Positions 37,057 to 42,749 of a DNA stretch of 42,749 bases are shown here, one piece after another. The DNA lies in contig JAKVAY010000068.1 in assembly GCA_022447185.1 (NCBI GenBank), positions 1-42,749 on the forward strand. The letters run 5' to 3'. Below the pieces are notes generated by a model. That model did not search any database. It worked only from the letters and a program-made list of their open reading frames with translations, and was not told where the DNA came from. This DNA is from Fuerstiella sp. (GTDB lineage Bacteria; Planctomycetota; Planctomycetia; Planctomycetales; Planctomycetaceae). How positions within the stretch are numbered: the stretch's first letter is position 1; every line of letters begins with the position of its first letter. The translations under genes were made by a program, and so were the position numbers.

Positions 37057-38067
37057 ATGATCAAAGTTGCGATTCTGGGAGCCACTGGTTACACAGCTCT
37101 GGAGCTGCTTAAAATCCTGGCACGTCACCCTCAGTCGGATGTGGTTGCTCTAACAACACGTCAAACGCGAAACCCGCCAGTCACTGAGGTACATCCGTCG
37201 CTCACGGGCCTGTTCGATCTGCCGTGCGAAGATCTTTCGCACGAAGAAGTTGGCAGAAGGGCAGATATCGTGTTCTGCGCCCTTCCACACACAGCTAGCA
37301 TGGACGCTGTTCCGCAGTTACTGGACAGCGGCTGCCGTGTCATTGATCTCAGTGCTGACTACAGACTGGATGATCCCGGTGTTTACGAAAAATGGTATGG
37401 GCATGTTCATACCGATCCAACTCGGCTCAAGAGCACGGTCTATGGCCTTCCGGAATTGTTTCGGGATCAAATCCCCGATGCAGATCTGGTTGCAAATCCT
37501 GGATGCTACACCAGTACGTCCATCCTGGGACTTGCACCACTGCTGGCAGAGGGATTCATCGAACCGAATGGAATCATCATTGATGCAAAAAGTGGTGTCA
37601 GCGGAGCAGGGCGAACGCCCAAACAGGGGACCTTGTATGCGGAGTGTAATGAGTCAGTCACGGCCTATGGCATCGGCAACCATCGACACACTCCCGAAAT
37701 TGAACAGATACTCAGTGTCGTTTCCGGCGTCTCCGTCAGCGTTGCGTTTAACCCACATTTGATGCCGATGGATCGAGGAATCCTGTGCTCTATGTACCCT
37801 CGGGTCAGGACCACAGCATCTGTTGATGAAATGATGGCAGCCTGCCGTGAGTTCTATTCAGGCCAGCCGTTCGTCCGGGTCGTCGAGCATATTCCTGCAA
37901 CGAAACATGTGGCATATACGAATTATTGTGATATCAGTGTGAGGATGAATCGCGATCAACTGGTCGTCTTTTCCGCCACTGACAATCTGATTAAGGGAGC
38001 CAGCGGTGTCGCGGTTCAAAATTTAAACCTTATGCTCGGACTGGATCAGCAGACAGGGTTGATCTAA
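37057..38067 (+). CDS. argC: N-acetyl-gamma-glutamyl-phosphate reductase
   Basis: NADPH-dependent third step of arginine synthesis. Rossmann motif [16 protein letters not shown] (7-22), catalytic Cys150 in VANPGCYTS, and [11 protein letters not shown] with the active-site His; ends in [17 protein letters not shown]. 336 residues, typical. ATG 37057. Followed by argJ 199 bp downstream on the same strand, with a short hairpin in between, so the two may be partly uncoupled. Confidence 0.96.
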   Translation: MIKVAILGATGYTALELLKILARHPQSDVVALTTRQTRNPPVTEVHPSLTGLFDLPCEDLSHEEVGRRADIVFCALPHTASMDAVPQLLDSGCRVIDLSADYRLDDPGVYEKWYGHVHTDPTRLKSTVYGLPELFRDQIPDADLVANPGCYTSTSILGLAPLLAEGFIEPNGIIIDAKSGVSGAGRTPKQGTLYAECNESVTAYGIGNHRHTPEIEQILSVVSGVSVSVAFNPHLMPMDRGILCSMYPRVRTTASVDEMMAACREFYSGQPFVRVVEHIPATKHVAYTNYCDISVRMNRDQLVVFSATDNLIKGASGVAVQNLNLMLGLDQQTGLI

Positions 38068-38101
38068 GTGACCAATAAGAATTCGCAAACACGAATCTAA
38101 C

Positions 38102-38117
38102 TGAGCGATTTCGCTCA
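38102..38117 (+). terminator. Short hairpin between argC and argJ
   Basis: TGAGCG (38102-38107) pairs with CGCTCA (38112-38117) around ATTT, followed by ATTTGAC. Short stem and no real T-run; it may be a weak terminator or attenuator after argC. Confidence 0.3.
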
Positions 38118-38266
38118 ATTTGACGAAGGCAGAGCGGGAGAATCAGGAATTAACCTTAGGGCGACGAACCGGCTTTCCCCGACTTCGTTCCACAGCTAAA
38201 TTTGGCTGACAGAGTACTCTACACTTAGAAATCACGATTGTTTCAGTCAACTTTTCAGGTTTTTCA

Positions 38267-39472
38267 GTGGACACAACGCACGAACTTCCAGAAAGATTTC
38301 GAGCTTCAGGATCAACCTGCGGCATCAAGGACAGCGGTCAGCCTGATTTAGCCCTGTTTATTAGTGAAACACCGGCGGCAGCGGCCGGTGTGTTCACGAC
38401 CAATCGTGTTGTCGGAGCTCCGGTTGATGTTTCAAGAAACCGTGTCCCAGCCGAGTCCGTCCGGGCTGTCGTCATCAATTCCGGCAACGCAAATGCATGC
38501 ACCGGAGAAGACGGGCAACAGGCAGCCCTGACCATGACCGCCGGTGTGGCATCAGCCTTGAATTGCGATCCGGAGCAGGTGCTTGTGTGTTCAACCGGGA
38601 TTATCGGTGTGCCACTGCCGCTTGATGTGATTACCGCCGGTCTCCCGAAAGCAGTCGTCAGCTCTCAGAAAAACGGATCCGGTTTCCGTGATGCTGCTGT
38701 AGCCATGATGACGACGGATACGTTTCCAAAACTAGCATCGTCCGATGTCGTCACGGTCACTGGTAAAATTCGTGTGTCCGGCGCAGGTAAGGGAGCCGCG
38801 ATGATCGCTCCCAACATGGCAACTATGCTGGCAGTGATTATGACGGATGCCTCGCTCAACTCTGCACAGTGCGATGCGATCCTGCGATTTGCAGTGGATC
38901 GCTCATTCAACTGCATCAGTGTAGATGGCCACATGAGTACAAGTGACACCGTACTACTGCTGGCAAATGGAGCTTCGGGATTCCCTGTCAATACCGACGC
39001 CGATGAAACAGCGATTCGTGGCGCCGTAACCAAAGTGTGCCAGGAACTTGCCACAGACATTATTCGGGATGCCGAAGGCTCAGAGCACTTCATTACAGTT
39101 GATGTCTTCGGATTTGATACTCGCCAGACTGCGTTTCAAATTGCCAAAGAAGTCGCAGAAAGCGCACTGGTTAAGACGGCCATTACCGGAAACGATCCGA
39201 ACTGGGGACGCATCACCTCGGCAGCCGGCTACGCAGGGGTCGAATTCGATCCCAATCACCTGTCACTGACAATCAACGGTACTTCGGTCTACCGTTTCGG
39301 CAATCCGGTTCCATTCGACGCATCGGCACTGTCTCAAAAGATGCAGCAGAAAGATGTGCATCTTCTCCTGGAGTTGTCAGGTGGTCCCCGATTCGGAAAT
39401 CATTCCGTCCGATTCTGGACGTCCGATTTGACTCAGGACTACGTCCGCTTGAATTCAGAGTACACTACGTAG
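38267..39472 (+). CDS. argJ: Glutamate N-acetyltransferase / amino-acid acetyltransferase (ArgJ)
   Basis: Cycles the acetyl group in arginine synthesis, making N-acetylglutamate from N-acetylornithine and, in bifunctional forms, from acetyl-CoA. It is made as one chain and self-cleaves at Thr186 in APNMATMLA, preceded by KGAAMI. The conserved [11 protein letters not shown] and GNDPNWGRI segments are present. GTG 38267 is the start, giving 401 residues. Presence of this enzyme implies the cyclic (acetyl-recycling) pathway. Bifunctionality cannot be judged from sequence alone. Confidence 0.95.
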   Translation: MDTTHELPERFRASGSTCGIKDSGQPDLALFISETPAAAAGVFTTNRVVGAPVDVSRNRVPAESVRAVVINSGNANACTGEDGQQAALTMTAGVASALNCDPEQVLVCSTGIIGVPLPLDVITAGLPKAVVSSQKNGSGFRDAAVAMMTTDTFPKLASSDVVTVTGKIRVSGAGKGAAMIAPNMATMLAVIMTDASLNSAQCDAILRFAVDRSFNCISVDGHMSTSDTVLLLANGASGFPVNTDADETAIRGAVTKVCQELATDIIRDAEGSEHFITVDVFGFDTRQTAFQIAKEVAESALVKTAITGNDPNWGRITSAAGYAGVEFDPNHLSLTINGTSVYRFGNPVPFDASALSQKMQQKDVHLLLELSGGPRFGNHSVRFWTSDLTQDYVRLNSEYTT

Positions 39473-39475
39473 CAA

Positions 39476-39497
39476 TTGCAGGAATAATCTCCTGCAA
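39476..39497 (+). terminator. Perfect hairpin just after argJ
   Basis: TTGCAGGA (39476-39483) pairs with TCCTGCAA (39490-39497), loop ATAATC, three bases after the argJ stop. Its arm contains AGGA but there is no start codon at a suitable distance. Likely a 3'-end stabiliser or terminator without T-run. Confidence 0.55.
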
Positions 39498-39533
39498 CGT
39501 GCCACCTCGTATTTCCGTGATACCGCGATTTGC

Positions 39534-40331
39534 ATGTCTTCCGATTCATCAATCGAAACCAGTCTATCCACAGGTGGAGAAAAAACGACCGATCGTTCAA
39601 CTGCACACGTTGGCCTCGTTTGCACTCACAGGCTGGAACTCAGTTCGCTGTTCAGTCGGCTCGATCGTTGCCGGCGCTATTCCGATGGCCGAATGCGATT
39701 CACCGGTGGTTTTTTTGACACCTCCATTCGCGTCGCTGTCGTCGAAGCCGGAGCAGGATTTGCAGCTCATCGGAAAGCGGCAGACGTCCTGGTCACTCAA
39801 CATGCACCAGCATGGGTCGTTTCCACCGGATTCAGTTCATCGCTCGCAAAAGATGTCCGGGCCGGAGATCTCTGTCTTGCCGACGAGATCTGCGATACTC
39901 ACCGGCAGTGCCTCAAACTCAACTGTCCGATTCCGGAATCCAGGCATGCCCCCGTCAGAACACATCTGGTCACAGACAGTCATCCCGCCACATTGGATCA
40001 AAAACTTCAATGGTCGGACGGAACAACGGCGTCGGCGGTAGATACCACAAGTCTGGCCGTTGCTCAGATTTGTGAAAATCTTGAAGTTCCGTGTCTTTCC
40101 ATTCGAGCCATCATTGATGATCTGCATGAAGAGATGCCCGAGTCCGTGGTGAAAGCCCTTTTTGAACCGGAATCAAAGGCTTCTTCTCACAATCCACTGA
40201 GTCGCTGGGTCTCCGACCTGAGACAAACCGGGGAAGAAAAACGCTGGTTCACTCGCGCGAAATCGGCCACAAAACACCTCGAACAATTTCTCTCAGGAGT
40301 CATTCGTCAACTCGGCAACCAACTGGAATGA
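39534..40331 (+). CDS. Nucleoside phosphorylase/nucleosidase-fold protein
   Basis: 265 residues with the core of the PNP/MTA-SAH nucleosidase superfamily. The early VGLVCTHRLELSSLFSRL strand-helix, VAVVEAGAGFAAHRKAADV, and VVSTGFSSSLAKDVRAGDLC with the Gly-phosphate loop are recognisable, as is a late CLSIRAIIDDLHEEMPE region near the active-site acid. A basic C-terminal tail follows. In some planctomycetes such proteins resemble the hopanoid-associated phosphorylase HpnG, but the substrate is not certain. ATG 39534, without a good Shine-Dalgarno sequence; an alternative start near residue 25 (before HVGLVCTH) is possible. The function in relation to argJ upstream is unknown. Confidence 0.75.
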   Translation: MSSDSSIETSLSTGGEKTTDRSTAHVGLVCTHRLELSSLFSRLDRCRRYSDGRMRFTGGFFDTSIRVAVVEAGAGFAAHRKAADVLVTQHAPAWVVSTGFSSSLAKDVRAGDLCLADEICDTHRQCLKLNCPIPESRHAPVRTHLVTDSHPATLDQKLQWSDGTTASAVDTTSLAVAQICENLEVPCLSIRAIIDDLHEEMPESVVKALFEPESKASSHNPLSRWVSDLRQTGEEKRWFTRAKSATKHLEQFLSGVIRQLGNQLE

Positions 40332-40479
40332 GTGTGAAATTTTCTGGGTGCGCAAGATTTTCGGCTGTCGGTTCCGGCCGGACTCGCATTCCGTGGCACG
40401 GGGAACCCAACAGCTTGATCCGCCCCAGAGTCACAGATATCATCTGACCCGCCAGGCTCCCGGTCGGCATTTCATTTTG

Positions 40480-40553
40480 GTGGCTATAGCTCAGTTGGTT
40501 AGAGCGCTGGATTGTGGTTCCAGAGGTCGCCGGTTCAAATCCGGTTAGCCACC
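40480..40553 (+). tRNA. tRNA-His (anticodon GTG)
   Basis: A full cloverleaf is visible: acceptor GTGGCTA/TAGCCAC, D arm GCTC/GAGC with AGTTGGTTA loop, anticodon arm CTGGA/TCCAG with loop TTGTGGT (anticodon GTG), T arm GCCGG/CCGGT with TTCAAAT. C73 at 40553 faces an upstream G at 40479 (G-1), the tRNA-His hallmark. CCA is not encoded. A perfect intrinsic terminator follows. Confidence 0.96.
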
Positions 40554-40863
40554 CGTTTTCTCTGAACGTCTGCTGAATACTGCAGACGTTTTTTTTGTGC
40601 TGTCTGGGCACACCGACCCAAATCCGAAGCTTCTGTCGCACTCCGAAAGTCGTTTCGAGCATTGAACTTGTTGCATGAAACAGGGACGCTGCCGTGCACA
40701 TTCAGGATTCTTAATTGCCGAAAGAGTTTTTGATTGATAAACTCACATTGATTCTCGTTTCAGAGAACAATCATTCCCGGTATTGCTCACATTCGCTTCC
40801 AAGCAGATTTAATTTCCTGGTGTCCCAATCAATCTGATTCAGCCATTCTGTGCGAGTTGAATT
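40554..40863. other. 310-bp stretch after tRNA-His
   Basis: Begins with the intrinsic terminator of the tRNA gene, then about 265 bp with no supported gene. The promoter of the 149-codon gene must lie here; a possible AT-rich part is around 40730-40760. Confidence 0.5.
40565..40596 (+). terminator. Intrinsic terminator of tRNA-His
   Basis: AACGTCTGC (40565-40573) pairs perfectly with GCAGACGTT (40582-40590) around TGAATACT, followed by T6 (40591-40596), which together with the last TT of the stem gives an eight-T run. The best canonical Rho-independent terminator in the window, 11 bp after the tRNA. Confidence 0.92.
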
Positions 40864-41313
40864 ATGACATCCGCAACACTGGCCTGCGCAGAATCATTAC
40901 GCAGAATCTCCCGGCTGGAATACATCTTGATTGGTGACTTACGTGATTTGCTCGAGTCACCGATTGATGAACAAAACCTTCGCTGGGTTTCAGCTGTTGT
41001 TGATGCGATTCTGGAAACGCTGCCAAAACAATTTGAACTCAAACAACAACAAGGAGGTTATCTGCAGGAAGTTCTCAACGTGCAGCCCAATTGGGAGTGC
41101 CATGTCATATCACTCGAGGTCGAACACGCACAAATATGTGATCGCCTGCAGCAACTGCGACATCAGTTGCCGACAGCGGTGAAAGTGAAAGTTCTGGCTC
41201 GTACTCTCCGTATCGAACTCAAAGGCTGGATGCAGGCATTTGTGGCTCACAGTCGTCGCGAATCACGTCTGCTGCAAACCGCAATGAATCTGGAAGTTGG
41301 TTGTGGAGACTGA
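40864..41313 (+). CDS. 149-aa helical protein of unknown function
   Basis: Starts at ATG 40864 without a clear Shine-Dalgarno sequence. It is predicted to be almost entirely helical, with ISRLEYILIGDLRDLLES near the start, VSAVVDAILETLPKQFELKQ in the middle and WMQAFVAHSRRESRLLQTAM near the end. The pattern of spaced His/Glu and the RESRLLQ...GCGD ending recalls hemerythrin-like four-helix bundles, but the metal-binding HxxxE/HxxxH set is not complete, so the name is not given. Downstream is a perfect hairpin that spans the stop codon. Confidence 0.7.
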   Translation: MTSATLACAESLRRISRLEYILIGDLRDLLESPIDEQNLRWVSAVVDAILETLPKQFELKQQQGGYLQEVLNVQPNWECHVISLEVEHAQICDRLQQLRHQLPTAVKVKVLARTLRIELKGWMQAFVAHSRRESRLLQTAMNLEVGCGD

Positions 41314-41328
41314 TTGCATCTCCACAAC
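41300..41328 (+). terminator. Perfect 10-bp hairpin spanning the stop codon of the 149-aa gene
   Basis: GTTGTGGAGA (41300-41309) pairs with TCTCCACAAC (41319-41328); the stop TGA (41311-41313) sits in the 9-base loop. No T-run follows. Also near the 3' end of the convergent Gfo/Idh gene (41383), so it may serve both. Confidence 0.65.
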
Positions 41329-41382
41329 GAAACAGGTTTCACATTAACGTGCAGACTGTTCAATGTTGCCGACAACCGGCTC

Positions 41383-42459
41383 TTAATTAGCACGAGGCAG
41401 TTTGGGATCACTTTTAAGAGGCAACTGAATCGTCTTGCCAGTCCATGCAGCCTTGTAGATCGCCAGAATAATTTCCACACTGCGGCGACCATCAACACCA
41501 TCGACCTTTGGTGCCGTGTTATTCTTGATCGCGTTCACAAAATCCTGCAACTGATCTTTGTGGCCCTGAAACGATATTGCTTTAGGATCGGCCGCTCCGC
41601 CGGATGTTGCAGAGTCTGCCGCATACTTCCGACGAATCGATGCATCCCGGCGATCTTTCTTTTCAAACTCCCACTGCAGCAAACTGTCCTGCTCTACAAT
41701 GACAGTTCCCTGAGTTCCATGGATTTCGGTCTTCTTCTGCAAACCTGGCCAGGCACTAGTCGTCGCTTCGATGACTCCAATGGCACCGTTCTTAAACCGT
41801 AGTGTGGCCACACCTACGTCTTCTACTTCGATGCGTTTGTGCGCGATCGTTGTCGTCATTCCAGTGACTTCCAAGACGTCGCCCATCATCCAGTTCAGCA
41901 AATCGACCTGGTGAATGGCCTGGTTCATGTAGGCGCCTCCGCCATCCATGTGCCAGGTTCCACGCCATCCACCGCTGTCATAGTAGTCCTGAGTTCGCCA
42001 CCATTTCACATAGGTATCGCCGAGTGTCAGTGTGCCAAACCGACCGGAGTCAATTGCAGATTTGAGTTCCTGATTTACGGGGCTGAACCGTGACGGAAGA
42101 ATTGCACACAGCCGCACTTTGTTCATCCTGCACGCGTCTATGATTTTGTCGCAGCGTTTTAGAGTAATTTCAAGTGGCTTTTCGACGGCAACGTGCTTAC
42201 CAGCATTAGCCGCAGCAATTGCTGGATCCATATGTGATCCACTCGGCGTGCAAATATTGACGACGTCTACATTAGGATCATCCATGAGTTCCGGGAGAGA
42301 CTCATAGGCCTTACAGCCGTATTCAGCAGAAAATGCGTGAGCGTATTTAGGAAGGTGATCAAAACACGCCACCAGTTTTGCCCCGCGAATCGCGGCAATT
42401 GCTTTAGCATGAAAGTGTGAAATCATGCCCGTACCAATGATGGCAAATCCGGTAACCAT
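41383..42459 (-). CDS. Gfo/Idh/MocA family dehydrogenase
   Basis: 358-residue NAD(P)-dependent oxidoreductase of sugars or cyclitols. Rossmann motif FAIIGTGMISHFHAKAI (5-21), ICTPSGSHMDPAIAAANAGK and VEKPLEI with the EKP motif. The C-terminal domain has GGWRGTWHMDGGGAYMNQAI and HQVDLLNWMMGDV with the usual catalytic Asp/His. ATG 42459. It is not closely similar to the dehydrogenase at 33130-34272. It lies downstream of tyrS on the same strand (57 bp gap). Substrate unknown. Confidence 0.9.
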   Translation of the reverse strand: MVTGFAIIGTGMISHFHAKAIAAIRGAKLVACFDHLPKYAHAFSAEYGCKAYESLPELMDDPNVDVVNICTPSGSHMDPAIAAANAGKHVAVEKPLEITLKRCDKIIDACRMNKVRLCAILPSRFSPVNQELKSAIDSGRFGTLTLGDTYVKWWRTQDYYDSGGWRGTWHMDGGGAYMNQAIHQVDLLNWMMGDVLEVTGMTTTIAHKRIEVEDVGVATLRFKNGAIGVIEATTSAWPGLQKKTEIHGTQGTVIVEQDSLLQWEFEKKDRRDASIRRKYAADSATSGGAADPKAISFQGHKDQLQDFVNAIKNNTAPKVDGVDGRRSVEIILAIYKAAWTGKTIQLPLKSDPKLPRAN

Positions 42460-42516
42460 GAGTAATCCTTAGGGAAGAACAGAGGTGATCGCTTACATGA
42501 ATGCGGAGGTATTACG

Positions 42517-42749
42517 TCAAACTAAGTTGACTCTACAGAACTTTTTCCTGCCAGCCCACACGAGCAACCCGTTTTCCACGGTGATCTTTTGGAAGGCATC
42601 TTCAATCACGATTTTGTCTTCGCCGAGCTTGGCTCCCCCCTGGGCAATCAGACGGCGAGCTTCTCCGTTCGATTTCTGCAGCCCCAGTTTCGTGAGTAGT
42701 AGAAAAGCGGGCAGGGCACCGTCTTCGAGATCAACTGCGGGTAAGTCGA
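42517..42749 (-). CDS. tyrS: Tyrosyl-tRNA synthetase, C-terminal part (cut by window edge)
   Basis: The last 77 codons of a gene entering from the right edge; the stop TGA is at 42517-42519. The translation has LLLTKLGLQKSNGEARRLIA and QGGAKLGEDKIVIED, the S4-type RNA-binding domain that ends bacterial TyrRS, followed by a short basic tail. No start is visible. The identity rests on the S4 pattern with the KSNGEARR motif; other S4 proteins are less likely. Confidence 0.82.
   Translation of the reverse strand, partial: DLPAVDLEDGALPAFLLLTKLGLQKSNGEARRLIAQGGAKLGEDKIVIEDAFQKITVENGLLVWAGRKKFCRVNLV

Noticed and set aside
40300..40701. 133-codon minus-strand frame covering the tRNA-His gene
   Set aside because: It runs antisense through a certain tRNA and its terminator.
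1..42749. CRISPR arrays, prophage, toxin-antitoxin or restriction systems
   Set aside because: Looked for regular spaced repeats, cas, phage, nuclease-methylase and toxin signatures; none found. The only repeats are the two tandem units upstream of korA.

Overview
The window reads as chromosomal DNA of a planctomycete. The evidence is a DUF1571 protein, a secreted PQQ-type propeller opening with the planctomycete-style WQQFRGPRGSG motif, a 1316-residue orphan protein, an RNase Y, a 2-oxoacid:ferredoxin oxidoreductase, an EF-G paralogue, and several Gfo/Idh/MocA dehydrogenases beside a xylose-isomerase-like TIM barrel and a cupin. Base composition is close to 50% GC, genes are dense on both strands, and TTG/GTG starts are frequent. 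The genus assignment is inference; no 16S gene is present. Most of the window is core housekeeping rather than an accessory island.

Layout. 1-2254 (minus): the start of purL (cut by the window edge) and an exonuclease III. 2932-5882 (minus): korB and korA, with a tandem repeat block upstream of korA. 6336-7917: an RraA-like protein divergent from an SDR dehydrogenase. 8164-11588 (plus): an EF-G-like GTPase and a secreted beta-propeller, followed by an overlapping 30-codon ORF that resembles the N-terminus of NrdR. 11722-17373 (minus): the 1316-residue orphan and RNase Y. 17763-21119 (plus): a 46-residue microprotein candidate, tilS, and an MFS transporter with distinctive codon use and a strong hairpin after it.

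21753-23937 (plus): mtaB and tmk. 23888-25302 (minus): a membrane-anchored protein translationally coupled to scpB, whose 3' end overlaps tmk. 25455-29153 (plus): the DUF1571 protein, panC, lgt and an ECF sigma factor. 29203-30120 (minus): a lipoprotein. 30331-32113 (plus): ispF-ruvC-ruvA. 32323-36712 (minus): greA, then a carbohydrate cluster (Gfo/Idh dehydrogenase, TIM-barrel isomerase, cupin). 37057-41313 (plus): argC, argJ, a nucleoside-phosphorylase-fold protein, tRNA-His with an intrinsic terminator, and a helical hypothetical protein. 41383-42749 (minus): a second Gfo/Idh dehydrogenase and the C-terminal end of tyrS.

Functionally the window joins nucleotide synthesis (purL, tmk), DNA repair and segregation (xthA, ruvC, ruvA, scpB), tRNA and RNA maturation (tilS, mtaB, rny, tyrS), transcription (greA, ECF sigma), arginine, pantothenate and isoprenoid synthesis, lipoprotein maturation (lgt) and sugar oxidation. 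I did not find a clear new multigene defence or mobile system. The best unexplained signals are small: the microprotein before tilS, the NrdR-like mini-ORF, the 20-bp tandem repeat with ATGTACAT cores upstream of korA, and the 1316-residue orphan beside rny.
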